The notes: generated by a model not told the origin, from the letters alone. Shown: positions 35,694 to 44,263, numbered from the stretch's first letter. The stretch is DNA of 50,824 nt from DASPXK01 sp035637315 (GCA_035637315.1 DASPXK010000294.1:1-50824); one strand, 5' to 3'. Numbers and translations: made by a program.

Positions 35694-37187
35694 ATGAGAG
35701 TTTTTAGCCGTCTCGCCCTCTCGCTTGTGCTGTTAGCGCTGCCTGGGCTGGCTTTGGCCGCGACACCCGCGGAGCAGGTCGCGGAGCTTGCCACGCACGT
35801 GGATACCGCCCTTGCGCGGCTGGACGCTGGGGACCTGGCCGGCGCGCGCGCCGAATACGACGCGTTCCAGAAGGGATGGCCAGGCATCGAAGACGGTGTT
35901 CGGGCTCAGTCGCGCTCCAGCTACCGGGCGATCGAAGACGCGATGGGCGGGACCAGGCGTGCGCTGCAAGCGGAGTCGGTCAATCCCGACGCGGCCCGCG
36001 TGGCACTCCGAAAGCTGCGCTCCGAGTGTGACGCTTTTATTGGGGCACCGGCCGCCGGCAAGCCGGTAGCGCCGCAGCCGGCGGCGCGCGGCGCCACGTT
36101 AGCCGGCCTGCTGGCTCACGTCGACTCTGCGCAGGCCAGGTTGGACGCAAACGACCCGGCCGGCGCCGCGGCCGAGGTCGACGCGTTTCGTCGTGACTGG
36201 CCCGAGGTCGAAGGGCTGGTGAAGGCCAGGTCGGACCGGGTCTACCGAGATACCGAGAACAACTTCGGCGATGCCTATGCGTCCCTGAGCCGGCGACCGC
36301 CGGACGAGGCCGCGGCCCGGAAGGCGTTGACGCAGATGAGGGCCGATCTCACGCCGTTTGTCGAAGGCAGCACGCGGTATGGGGTCTCAGACGCCGCCAT
36401 CATCATGTTGCGCGAGGGGCTCGAGGCGTTGCTTGTGGTCGCGGCCCTGCTGGCGTTCTTGAAGAAGACCGGGAACGGCACGAAGGGGCGCTGGATCTGG
36501 GCTGGCAGCGCTGGCGGCGTCGTCGCCAGCGTTGGGGTAGCCGTGCTGGTCAATCTCCTCTTCTCGCGGGCGGCCGGAGTCAATCGTGAGCTGCTGGAGG
36601 GGGTAACCAGTCTGGCGGCCGCGGCGATGCTCGTATACGTGAGCTACTGGCTCCACTCCCAGGCGCGCCTCGGTGCCTGGCAGCGCTACATCGAGGACAA
36701 GAGCACCGCCGCTCTGGCTCGCAACAGCCTCCTATCGCTCGCCCTCGTCGCATTCCTGGCCGTCTTCCGCGAGGGCGCCGAGACAGTCCTCTTCTACGTC
36801 GGCATCGCACCCTCGATCAGCCTGCGCGACCTAGCCCTCGGTATTGGCATGGGCGTGGCCGGGCTGGGGGCGGTGGGAGTGCTGATGCTGGTTGCTGGTG
36901 TGAAGCTGCCGGTTCGCCCATTCTTCCTGGTCACCGGCACGTTGCTGTACTACCTGGCTTTCAAGTTCGTCGGGACCGGCATCCATGCGCTACAGGTTGC
37001 GGGCGTGCTGCCTGCCACGCCGGCCGCGTATCTGCCCGCCAACGGCTTCCTGGGCCTGTTCCCGACCTGGGAGACAACGCTTCTCCAGGCCGCGCTGCTG
37101 CTGGCCGGGGCAGCCGCCGTCACAGTAGTGTGGCTGCGCCGCCCGGGGCAGCCGCATCCGAGCGGGTCCGCCTCGACGGCCGCCTGA
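35694..37187 (+). CDS. FTR1-family iron permease with duplicated periplasmic domain
   Basis: High-affinity iron permease of the FTR1/EfeU type, 497 residues. A signal-like N-terminus (LALSLVLLALPGLALAA) is followed by two related helical repeats (about 25-115 and 135-225; both have THVD/AHVD, AEYDAF/AEVDAF and the D-W-P or GWPG turn), then about seven membrane helices. The iron motifs are R240-EGLE (LREGLEALL) and REGAE (357-361). Such modules move ferric iron inward. The ATG at 35694 has AGGA at good spacing; one at 35688 is possible. No EfeO/EfeB or copper oxidase partner is present here; the duplicated domain may supply the periplasmic iron-binding function. Confidence 0.88.
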   Translation: MRVFSRLALSLVLLALPGLALAATPAEQVAELATHVDTALARLDAGDLAGARAEYDAFQKGWPGIEDGVRAQSRSSYRAIEDAMGGTRRALQAESVNPDAARVALRKLRSECDAFIGAPAAGKPVAPQPAARGATLAGLLAHVDSAQARLDANDPAGAAAEVDAFRRDWPEVEGLVKARSDRVYRDTENNFGDAYASLSRRPPDEAAARKALTQMRADLTPFVEGSTRYGVSDAAIIMLREGLEALLVVAALLAFLKKTGNGTKGRWIWAGSAGGVVASVGVAVLVNLLFSRAAGVNRELLEGVTSLAAAAMLVYVSYWLHSQARLGAWQRYIEDKSTAALARNSLLSLALVAFLAVFREGAETVLFYVGIAPSISLRDLALGIGMGVAGLGAVGVLMLVAGVKLPVRPFFLVTGTLLYYLAFKFVGTGIHALQVAGVLPATPAAYLPANGFLGLFPTWETTLLQAALLLAGAAAVTVVWLRRPGQPHPSGSASTAA

Positions 37188-37291
37188 CCGCGCCCGAGCG
37201 GCCCCTCGCTCATCTCACGTTCTGTTGCTGGGTACAATCCGAACCGAGGCCTCGGCCGAGCCGGCGGCCACCCTGACCCGAGGGTCACATA

Positions 37292-38206
37292 ATGGACCTG
37301 CCCCAGTTTGTGACGATGCGCGAGGTGGGTACCCGCGACGGCATCCAGAGCCTCGGTGCGTTCATCGCCACCGCGCAGAAAATCGAGATCGCCAATGCCC
37401 TGGCCCGCACGGGTCTCAGGCGAATCGAGGTTACCTCATTCGTTCATCCCAAGGCGGTGCCCCAGCTGGCCGATGCGGCGGAGGTCATGGCCGGCGTCGA
37501 GCGCCCGCCCGGTGTCTCCTGGGAGGCCCTAGTTCCGAACCTGGTCGGAGCCCGCCGCGCCATCGATGCCAGGTCTGACCGCCTGTTCGTCGTGCTGGCC
37601 GCGAGCGACACCTTCAACCTGAAGAATATCCGCATGACCATCGCCGACTCCCTCAAGGGTGTCGAGGAGATCGTGCCCCTGGTGCGCGAGGTCGGGACAG
37701 CGGTCGGGGCCGGAATCGCTACTAGCTTCGGCTGTCCTTACGCGGGTGAGGTGCCGGAGGCGCGCGTCCACGACATCGTCGCGCGCCTGCTGGAGCTGGG
37801 GATCGATGAGATCGGCCTGGCCGATACGACCGGGATGGCGAACCCACTGCAAGTGGAACGGGTGGTGGGGCGGATCCGCGAACGCTGGCCCGACGTGACC
37901 TTCAGCCTGCATTTCCACAACACCCGCGGGATGGGGCTGGCGAATGTAGTGGCTGGCCTTGGCGTGGGCGTGACGAAATACGACGCCTCAATCGGCGGGA
38001 TTGGCGGCTGTCCGTTCGCACCCAGGGCGACCGGCAACGTCTCGACCGAGGACGTGGTCCACATGCTCCACGAGATGGGAGTCCAGACCGGGATCGACCT
38101 GGAAGCCTTGATCCGCTGCGCGCAGCGGATGGCCGAGGTCCTCGGCCGTGAGCTGCCCGGCCAGGTCATGAAGGCCGGCCCGCGCAGCGTCCGCCACGCC
38201 GCGTGA
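37292..38206 (+). CDS. mvaB: Hydroxymethylglutaryl-CoA lyase
   Basis: HMG-CoA lyase of 304 residues, which cleaves HMG-CoA to acetoacetate and acetyl-CoA (leucine breakdown, ketone metabolism). Catalytic and metal residues are R15/D16 (EVGTRDGIQS), H207 and H209 (HFHNTRGMG) and C240 in GIGGCPFAPRATGNVSTED. The family length and motif order are normal. A TACAAT box lies about 50 bp upstream and GAGGG precedes the ATG. It is followed by a toxin-antitoxin pair. The other leucine-catabolism genes are not in the window. Confidence 0.94.
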   Translation: MDLPQFVTMREVGTRDGIQSLGAFIATAQKIEIANALARTGLRRIEVTSFVHPKAVPQLADAAEVMAGVERPPGVSWEALVPNLVGARRAIDARSDRLFVVLAASDTFNLKNIRMTIADSLKGVEEIVPLVREVGTAVGAGIATSFGCPYAGEVPEARVHDIVARLLELGIDEIGLADTTGMANPLQVERVVGRIRERWPDVTFSLHFHNTRGMGLANVVAGLGVGVTKYDASIGGIGGCPFAPRATGNVSTEDVVHMLHEMGVQTGIDLEALIRCAQRMAEVLGRELPGQVMKAGPRSVRHAA

Positions 38207-38284
38207 TTGTCACGATGACGGTGGTGCTGAGGCCGGAGGCAGCTCCGTAGCGCACTTCAAAGCGCCTTTGCGCATAGGGAGGAA

Positions 38285-38530
38285 ATGGTGACGACCAAGG
38301 ATAGGCTGCACCGACTCATCGACGAGTTGCCAGAAAGCGAGCTAGTCGCGGCTGAGCGTCTCCTTGAGCGACTCCGCAATGGTGCGCGGGGAACGGTGGT
38401 CGCCGATGGGACGGTCGATGACGAGCCCCTATCGATGGAGGATCTCGTTGCCGTTCAGGAGGGCATTGACGCGATTGGACGCGGTGACTTCGTGACATTG
38501 AGGGAGTATGAGGCTCGGCGCAAGGGGTGA
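38285..38530 (+). CDS. Antitoxin of a RelE/ParE-type pair (probable)
   Basis: An 81-residue acidic protein (HRLIDELPESELVAAERLLERL, then DEPLSMEDLVAVQEGID) of the type found upstream of RelE-like toxins. The N-terminal helix would dimerise or bind DNA weakly; the acidic C-terminal half would wrap the toxin. It has a good GGAGG-like site. Its stop overlaps the toxin start by 4 bp (GTGA), a common arrangement in toxin-antitoxin operons. No strong family match is claimed for the protein itself; the call rests on the partner and coupling. Confidence 0.75.
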   Translation: MVTTKDRLHRLIDELPESELVAAERLLERLRNGARGTVVADGTVDDEPLSMEDLVAVQEGIDAIGRGDFVTLREYEARRKG

Positions 38531-38793
38531 GTTACACCGTCCGCTTGGCGGGCCCAGCGGAGAAGGCGCTCCAACGCCTGGACGTCCGAACCGAGCGCCG
38601 AATTGTGAGCCGACTTCGGCAACTGGAAGCCGACCCGCATGACCCGCGCTTGTCAAAGACGTTGACCGGCGTAAGAGGGCTCCGCTCCTCAAGAGTTGGA
38701 GGATGGCGAATCCTGTTTACGGTGAACCAAATCGAACGCGCGGTCTACGTCACCGCGATGCGGCCGCGAGGCCCAGCCTACCGTCGCCTTTGA
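38527..38793 (+). CDS. RelE/ParE-family toxin
   Basis: An 88-residue toxin of the RelE/ParE fold: VRLAGPAEKALQRLDVRTER helix, then the DPHDPRLSKTLTG loop and strands GVRGLRSSRVGGWRILFTVN. The basic residues and the YVTAMRPRG end are usual for mRNA interferase-type members. The start is GTG, coupled to the antitoxin by a 4-bp overlap. Whether it cleaves mRNA (RelE) or targets gyrase (ParE) cannot be read. Confidence 0.87.
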   Translation: MSYTVRLAGPAEKALQRLDVRTERRIVSRLRQLEADPHDPRLSKTLTGVRGLRSSRVGGWRILFTVNQIERAVYVTAMRPRGPAYRRL

Positions 38794-38895
38794 AGGTCAA
38801 GCCGAGCTTTTTTCAATCGGCGAAATCGCCAGCACCTGAGCTCCCGAGCACCTCCCTTGACGCCCCGCGTCCCCGCGCGGTACACCACGCGGGCT

Positions 38896-40251
38896 ATGTC
38901 CCGCCTTCGGCGCGCGCTCACCTGGCTGCCGCTCGCCCTGGCCGTCCTCGCGGTGCCCCACTTGGCAGCGGCGTCGCCTGGCTGGCAGCAGCCGCTCGAC
39001 CCGCGTGGCCTGGCGCTTACCCTGGCCGATCTACCGCCGGGCTTCGCGCCAGTCCCGAGCCGAACGGCGTACGAAGAGCGGCCTGACGGCGTGGCCGTGT
39101 TCGAGACGGTCTTCGCCCGTGAGCAGACGCCCCAGAATCTGGGGGCCGGCCCGATCGAGGTCCGTAGTGGCGTCGCCCGTACACCCGACCAGGCCGAGGC
39201 CGCGCGCCAGTGGGCCGGCTCGCGCGAAGCCTTGGTGGGCAGCCGCTACGTGTCGAGCGTGGTCCCCCCGCTTGGCGACGAGGCGGTCGGCCTGTCGAAA
39301 CCGGTCGACCTGGCTAGCGCACAGGGTGTGGCCCACCTGTACCTGTTCCGCAAGGGGCCCTGGGTCCTGCTGGTCGGCGTGAGCGGCCGCCCGGACGTGG
39401 TCGGCCTGGGCGACACGGTCGGCCTCGCCCTCGTGGTCTCGTCTCGGCTCGACAGCGCGCTTGCGAGTGGCCAATCAACTCCGGCGACGCCCTCACCGCC
39501 GCCAAGCGGCCAACCACCGCCGGTGGGAGCCTCGCCCCCGCCCAGCGCGCAAGCCGCACCCCCTCCAGCCTCCCCGCCGACCGAACGCGTCCGGATCGCC
39601 AACGCCGACGGCTCGAGCGTCAACGTTCGGGCCGAGCCGTCCACCAGCGCGCAGGTCCTGGCGGAGTTGCCGGAAGGGACGGAACTGGATCTGGCGGGCC
39701 CTGACCGCCAGGTCGATGGTCGGGCCTGGCGGAACGTGAAGCTGCCCGGCGGCCAGGCGGGCTGGATCGCGGCAGCCTTCCTGGTCTCGATCTCCCCGCC
39801 CGCCACGCCGGTGCCCGGCGGAGGGCCGCCTGCGGGGCTGACCCAACCGCCCGGCGCCTCGCCGCCCGCCGCTGCCGCGGCACCGGCCTCGTCGCCCGAA
39901 GCGAATGCGACTCCCACGCCGACCACCACGACGCCCTCAGCCAACCCCGCCGGCCTCGTCGTGGAGGTCACCCCGCGCCAGGCGGCGCTGTCGTCGGGCG
40001 AGCAGGCGATCAAAGTGACGGTCACGCGCGACGGCCAGCCGGTCGTGGACGCGCGCGTCGACGTCACCGCCCGTCTCGATCGGGACCAGTACATCGCCAT
40101 CAACGCGCCAAGAACCGGCCCAGACGGGAAGAGCGAGGTCGTCTGGACGATGGAGGGCCCAGCGGGCACCTATCAGGTGCTGGTGGAGGTCAGACAGTCG
40201 GACGATAGCCCGGTCCTGGGCCAGGGCGCCGCGTCGTTCCGCTGGAAATGA
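38896..40251 (+). CDS. Secreted SH3b-domain protein with proline-rich linkers
   Basis: A 451-residue exported protein: signal peptide (RRALTWLPLALAVLAVPHLAAA), an N-terminal domain (about 30-200) of unknown type, a Pro/Ser-rich linker, a bacterial SH3 domain (about 230-300; GSSVNVRAEPSTSAQVLAEL and GWIAAAFL), a second Pro/Thr-rich linker and a C-terminal Ig-like domain (VEVTPRQAALSSGEQAIKVT). The SH3b part suggests cell-wall or surface binding. ATG at 38896 is preferred over 38857 because it directly precedes the signal. Its TGA is followed at once by heptad element G. Confidence 0.8.
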   Translation: MSRLRRALTWLPLALAVLAVPHLAAASPGWQQPLDPRGLALTLADLPPGFAPVPSRTAYEERPDGVAVFETVFAREQTPQNLGAGPIEVRSGVARTPDQAEAARQWAGSREALVGSRYVSSVVPPLGDEAVGLSKPVDLASAQGVAHLYLFRKGPWVLLVGVSGRPDVVGLGDTVGLALVVSSRLDSALASGQSTPATPSPPPSGQPPPVGASPPPSAQAAPPPASPPTERVRIANADGSSVNVRAEPSTSAQVLAELPEGTELDLAGPDRQVDGRAWRNVKLPGGQAGWIAAAFLVSISPPATPVPGGGPPAGLTQPPGASPPAAAAAPASSPEANATPTPTTTTPSANPAGLVVEVTPRQAALSSGEQAIKVTVTRDGQPVVDARVDVTARLDRDQYIAINAPRTGPDGKSEVVWTMEGPAGTYQVLVEVRQSDDSPVLGQGAASFRWK

Positions 40252-40331
40252 GATGCGAGGAATGAGGAATGAGGTATGAGGCACGAGTCGAACTTGGCTC
40301 GTCGCTCATCCCTCATTCCTCATCCCTCGTC
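40252..40331. repeat. Heptad element G (5 + 5 units, inverted)
   Basis: Left arm, five units (40252-40286): GATGCGA, GGAATGA twice, GGTATGA and GGCACGA. Right arm, five units (40297-40331): GCTCGTC, GCTCATC, CCTCATT, CCTCATC and CCTCGTC. The arms are complementary with a 10-base loop, giving a potential hairpin of about 35 bp with mismatches. It lies between the SH3b gene and livH and may also end the SH3b transcript. Confidence 0.93.
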
Positions 40332-40396
40332 TTGAAATCGGCGCGCCGAACCCCTACGCTCTAATCTCTGATCCTAATCAGCCTGGAGCTCCGGCG

Positions 40397-41359
40397 GTGA
40401 CCTGGTACGAGACTGTCATCCAGATCCTGCTCATCGGGCTCGCCAACGGCGCGATCATCGCCCTCGTCGCACTGGGCTACACCCTGGTGTACGGGATCAT
40501 CGAGCTGATCAACTTCGCCCATGGCGACGTCTTCATGCTCGGCACGATGACCTCGCTCACGCTCATGACCTGGGTGCCCGGCCTGATGGGGATGCGGCGT
40601 GCCTCGCAGATGGCCGAGCCGACGATCGTGCTCTTGCTCGTCGGGACACTCGTCACGGCCATGGTCGGCTGTGCGCTGTTGAACGTCGTCATCGAGCGGC
40701 TGGCCTATCGACCCTTGCGACGCGCGCCGCGGCTGGCGCCGCTGATCTCCGCGATCGGTGTTTCATTCATTCTGGTGAACGTTGGCCTGCATTGGAAGGG
40801 CGCCTCGCCAGTCAACTTCCCCGACCTTCACCCCGTCGCCAGCGTCGACATCTTCCGGGACGTGCTGGGCCTGAACACGCCGCTCTTCTTCACGGTCAAG
40901 GACATCTTCGTGATGGCGGTGGCAGTGCCGCTGATGCTGGCCCTGAACCTCTTTGTCGCACGCACGCGCTTGGGCAAGGCGATGCGCGCCACGGCCCAGG
41001 ACCGCGAGGCGGCCGCGATGATGGGCATCGACATCAATCAGACCATCGCCTTGACCTTCCTGCTCGGTGGCGCACTGGCCGGCGCGGCCGGCCTGATCTA
41101 CGGCCTGTACAACAACAGCGCCTGGTTCTTTCAGGGCTTTCGCAATGGCCTGATGGCGTTTACGGCGGCCGTGCTAGGCGGGATCGGCAATATATCGGGG
41201 GCTTTCCTCGGCGGCTTGATGATCGGCGTCGTGGCCGCCGCCAGCGATTTCTTGTTCGATCCGCGCTGGACGCAGGCGGTTGTCTTCGGGATGCTGATCC
41301 TGATCCTGGTCTTCAAACCGACCGGCTTGCTGGGCGAGGCGACGCCGGAGCGCTCCTGA
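40397..41359 (+). CDS. livH: Branched-chain amino acid ABC transporter permease LivH-type
   Basis: Inner-membrane permease of a Liv-type ABC importer, 320 residues with about eight hydrophobic segments. The LivH pattern is visible: LANGAIIALVALGYTLVYG, the IIELINFAHGD motif and MRATAQDREAAAMMGIDINQ cytoplasmic loop. The start is GTG with GGAG upstream. It is the first gene of livHMGF; its stop is 3 bp before livM. No substrate-binding protein (LivK) is in the window, so the substrate (branched-chain amino acid, urea or another) is only a family guess. Confidence 0.92.
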   Translation: MTWYETVIQILLIGLANGAIIALVALGYTLVYGIIELINFAHGDVFMLGTMTSLTLMTWVPGLMGMRRASQMAEPTIVLLLVGTLVTAMVGCALLNVVIERLAYRPLRRAPRLAPLISAIGVSFILVNVGLHWKGASPVNFPDLHPVASVDIFRDVLGLNTPLFFTVKDIFVMAVAVPLMLALNLFVARTRLGKAMRATAQDREAAAMMGIDINQTIALTFLLGGALAGAAGLIYGLYNNSAWFFQGFRNGLMAFTAAVLGGIGNISGAFLGGLMIGVVAAASDFLFDPRWTQAVVFGMLILILVFKPTGLLGEATPERS

Positions 41360-41362
41360 GCG

Positions 41363-42631
41363 ATGCCCGAACAGGCGAGTCGCGAGCCTGCCCTCGAGCG
41401 AAGCGAAGGGCCTGCCCTCGAGCGAAGCGAAGGGTCGCGAGTCGCGAGTCAACAGGCGGGCGGCTCGGTCGCGGCGGTCAGCCGCGATGAGTTGTTGTCC
41501 CGCCGCGCGCAGTCAGTCCAGCGCTGGACCGAGCTGACCGAGCGGCGACGAAACCAGGTCCTGTTCGGGATCTTCGCCGCGTTCGTGCTGCTGTATCCGC
41601 TGCTAGACCGCACACTCGGCTGGAACCGCATGGGCAGTATGAACCCGATCCTGATCTTCGTGCTTCTCGCGCTCGGGCTCAACATCGTGGTCGGGTTTGC
41701 CGGCCTGCTCGACCTCGGGTACGCGGCGTTCTTCGCCATTGGCGGGTACACCGCCGCGTTCCTGACGGCACCTCAGAGCCCGCTACCGTTCCGCACCGAC
41801 TTCTGGCTGGCCCTGATCGTGAGCTTCTTCGTGGCGGCGGTCTTTGGCGTCATCCTGGGCATGCCCACGCTGAGGCTGCGCGGAGACTACCTGGCGATCG
41901 TCACACTGGCATTCGGCGAAATCGTTCCGCGCGCCTTTCTGAACCTCGAGAAGCTCACCAACGGCTCCAAGGGCATGAACCCGATCGGCCGCCCACACGC
42001 GGCCCAATATGAGCTGCTCGCCTCTGATCAGGTTCCCTGGTACTACCTGATCGTCGCCATCAGTGCCTTCTCGGTCTTCGTCATCATGCGTCTGTACGAT
42101 TCTCGCCTCGGCCGTGCCTGGATGGCCATGCGTGAGGACGAGATCGCGGCCGCGAGTATGGGCATCGACCTGGTCAAGACCAAGCTGCTGGCCTTTTCCC
42201 TCGGAGCCTCGTTCTCCGGTTTTGGCGGCGCGCTGTACGCCTCGATGCTCCAGTTTATCGATCCGTTCCAGTTCGATTTCAGCATCTCGATCATGCTGCT
42301 CTCGATGATCATCCTGGGCGGGATTGGGAACATCTGGGGCGTGATGTTCGGCGGACTGCTGATGGGCGCCTTCAACTTCATCTGGGTCGAGACGGCCACT
42401 CCCTGGGTGCGCGGCTTCGGCTCGGCGCTCGGCTTGCCGTTCCTCGAGTCGGTCGATCTGTCGAACTCCAAGTTGATGCTGTTCGGTCTGGCCCTGGTGC
42501 TGATGATGCTGATTCGCCCCGAGGGGATCTTCCCAAGCGCCCAGCGAAGAGCCGAGCTCAAGGGCGCCAAGCCCGCTTCCGCCACGGCCGTAGCCGGCCT
42601 CGAGGAAACGCTCCACGACGCGCGGGCCTGA
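41363..42631 (+). CDS. livM: Branched-chain amino acid ABC transporter permease LivM-type
   Basis: Second permease of the Liv-type importer, 422 residues, with a long hydrophilic N-terminus (about 65 residues) before the membrane part. Membrane segments follow NQVLFGIFAAFVLLYPLLDR; the LivM motifs GLNIVVGFAGLLDLGYAAFF and the AMREDEIAAASMGIDLVKTK loop are intact. Residues about 10-28 are translated from a duplicated 24-bp repeat (element H) and read ALERSEG twice. A start downstream of the repeat is possible. It sits between livH and livG. Confidence 0.92.
   Translation: MPEQASREPALERSEGPALERSEGSRVASQQAGGSVAAVSRDELLSRRAQSVQRWTELTERRRNQVLFGIFAAFVLLYPLLDRTLGWNRMGSMNPILIFVLLALGLNIVVGFAGLLDLGYAAFFAIGGYTAAFLTAPQSPLPFRTDFWLALIVSFFVAAVFGVILGMPTLRLRGDYLAIVTLAFGEIVPRAFLNLEKLTNGSKGMNPIGRPHAAQYELLASDQVPWYYLIVAISAFSVFVIMRLYDSRLGRAWMAMREDEIAAASMGIDLVKTKLLAFSLGASFSGFGGALYASMLQFIDPFQFDFSISIMLLSMIILGGIGNIWGVMFGGLLMGAFNFIWVETATPWVRGFGSALGLPFLESVDLSNSKLMLFGLALVLMMLIRPEGIFPSAQRRAELKGAKPASATAVAGLEETLHDARA
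41375..41450. repeat. Repeat element H inside livM 5' coding region
   Basis: A 24-bp unit (41387-41410 and 41411-41434) is tandemly duplicated and flanked on both sides by GTCGCGA-type heptads (41375-41386 and 41435-41450). Each unit can itself fold, with CCCT and AGGG arms. It is read in frame as part of LivM. It differs from the other heptad elements in unit length but shares the GTCGCGA heptad with element A. Confidence 0.85.
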
Positions 42632-42633
42632 CG

Positions 42634-43407
42634 ATGGCGCTGATTCTGCAGGCGACGAAAGTCACTAAGCGGTTTGGGGGGCTAGTCGCGGTCAACGACC
42701 TCGACTTCACCATCGAAGAGCGCGCGATCGTGAGCCTGATCGGCCCGAACGGGGCCGGCAAAACCACTTTCTTCAACATGGTTGCCGGGCTGTATCGGAC
42801 GACGGCCGGTGAGATCGCCTTCCGCGGCCACCGCCTCGACGACGCCAAGCCGAACGAGATCACGGCTCTTGGCATCGCGCGAACGTTTCAGAACATCCGC
42901 CTTTTCAACAACATGAGCGCCCTGGACAACGTCCTGGTCGGCATGCATTGCCGGCTGAGGGGCACGGCGCTTGGGGCGGTGCTGCGAACTCCAGCCGTCG
43001 TGGCCGAGGAGCGCCGGGCTCGCGAACGAGCCGTCGAGCTGCTCGGTTTCGTGGGCTTGCCAGGCCGCGACGAGACGTGGGCCCGCTACCTTCCGTACGG
43101 AGACCAGCGGCGCCTGGAGATCGCCCGCGCCCTGGCCACCCAGCCGAGCCTGTTGCTCCTGGACGAGCCAACGGCCGGCATGAACCCTCAGGAGACCAAA
43201 GCCCTGACCGATCTGATCCGTCGCCTGCGCGCCGACCTCGGCCTGACGATCCTGCTGATCGAGCACCACATGCGAGTGGTGATGGACATCTCAGACCGGG
43301 TAACCGTCCTGGACTACGGCCTCAAGATCTCCGAGGGCACCCCGCGCGAGATCCAGCACGACCCGAAAGTGATCGAAGCGTATCTCGGCCGCGCGGCCAC
43401 CGCCTAA
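42634..43407 (+). CDS. livG: Branched-chain amino acid ABC transporter ATPase LivG-type
   Basis: ATPase subunit, 257 residues. Walker A GPNGAGKTTF, the family-specific long Q-loop region ARTFQNIRLFNNMSALDNVL, signature-like YLPYGDQRRLEIARALA (LivG-type degenerate C motif) and Walker B LLLLDEPTAGMN are present. The H-loop lies in LIEHHMRVVMDI. It begins 2 bp after livM and is translated with it. LivG and LivF form the ATPase dimer. Confidence 0.93.
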   Translation: MALILQATKVTKRFGGLVAVNDLDFTIEERAIVSLIGPNGAGKTTFFNMVAGLYRTTAGEIAFRGHRLDDAKPNEITALGIARTFQNIRLFNNMSALDNVLVGMHCRLRGTALGAVLRTPAVVAEERRARERAVELLGFVGLPGRDETWARYLPYGDQRRLEIARALATQPSLLLLDEPTAGMNPQETKALTDLIRRLRADLGLTILLIEHHMRVVMDISDRVTVLDYGLKISEGTPREIQHDPKVIEAYLGRAATA

Positions 43408-43422
43408 CGGAATGAAAAATCG

Positions 43423-43496
43423 AGAGTGAAGAATGAAGAATACTTCTTGCACGTCGTCGTCCCTCATTCTTCATTCTTCACTCTTCACTCTTCATT
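43423..43496. repeat. Heptad element I (3 + 5 units, inverted)
   Basis: Left arm, three units (43423-43443): AGAGTGA, AGAATGA and AGAATAC. Right arm, five units (43462-43496): CCTCATT, CTTCATT, CTTCACT twice and CTTCATT. Complementary arms across an 18-base loop. It lies between livG and livF, inside the operon, and occupies the place where the livF ribosome-binding site would be. Confidence 0.92.
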
Positions 43497-43503
43497 CCGT
43501 CTA

Positions 43504-44217
43504 ATGGCTACGCTCGAGGTCCAGGATGTCCATACCTACTATGGCAACATCCACGCCTTGCGCGGCGTGTCGCTGTCGGTCAAAGACGGCGAGATCGTCA
43601 CGCTCATCGGTGCCAACGGGGCCGGCAAGAGCACGACTCTGCGGACGATCTCTGGCATCTTGCAGCCCCGCGAGGGGCAAGTCGTGCTCGACGGACAGCC
43701 GATTACCGGACTACCGCCCCACGAGATCGTCGCCCGCGGGGTATGCCAGGTCCCGGAGGGCCGCCGGATCTTTTCGCGCATGTCGGTACTCGAGAACCTG
43801 GAGATGGGTGCCTTCGCCCGCAAGGACCGGGCGCAGGTGCCATCCGACATCGAGCGCGTATTCGAGTTGTTTCCGCGCCTGAAAGAGCGGATCAGCCAGA
43901 AAGGCGGCACGCTCTCAGGCGGCGAGCAGCAGATGCTGGCGATCGGGCGAGCCCTCATGTCCAGGCCCAAGATCCTGCTGCTGGATGAGCCTTCGATGGG
44001 CCTGTCGCCGATCCTGGTTGAAACGATCTTCCAGACGATCCAGGAGATCAATCAGCAGGGGGTCACCGTGCTGCTCGTCGAGCAGAACGCGCTCATGGCA
44101 CTCCAGGTGGCGAACCGCGGCTTCGTGCTCGAAACCGGCACGATCGTCCTAGACGACACGGCCGCCAAGCTGCGCGAGAACGAGACCGTCCAGAAGGCGT
44201 ATCTGGGCATCGAGTGA
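43504..44217 (+). CDS. livF: Branched-chain amino acid ABC transporter ATPase LivF-type
   Basis: Second ATPase subunit, 237 residues. Walker A GANGAGKSTTLR, VPEGRRIFSRMSVLENLEMG, signature LSGGEQQMLAIGRALM, Walker B ILLLDEPSMGLS and the VEQNALMALQ helix of LivF are intact. The ATG at 43504 is used, since the upstream frame only translates heptad element I. No Shine-Dalgarno is visible before it, because the repeat stands there; re-initiation after livG or a structured leader may set its translation. Confidence 0.93.
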   Translation: MATLEVQDVHTYYGNIHALRGVSLSVKDGEIVTLIGANGAGKSTTLRTISGILQPREGQVVLDGQPITGLPPHEIVARGVCQVPEGRRIFSRMSVLENLEMGAFARKDRAQVPSDIERVFELFPRLKERISQKGGTLSGGEQQMLAIGRALMSRPKILLLDEPSMGLSPILVETIFQTIQEINQQGVTVLLVEQNALMALQVANRGFVLETGTIVLDDTAAKLRENETVQKAYLGIE

Positions 44218-44263
44218 CGCGCGGAAGCGCGCCGACTGTGGGGGGTTGAGCTACGCGTCTAGG

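Noticed and set aside
43426..43503. N-terminal extension of LivF
   Set aside because: The 26 added residues are translation of heptad element I; LivF homology starts at the ATG 43504.
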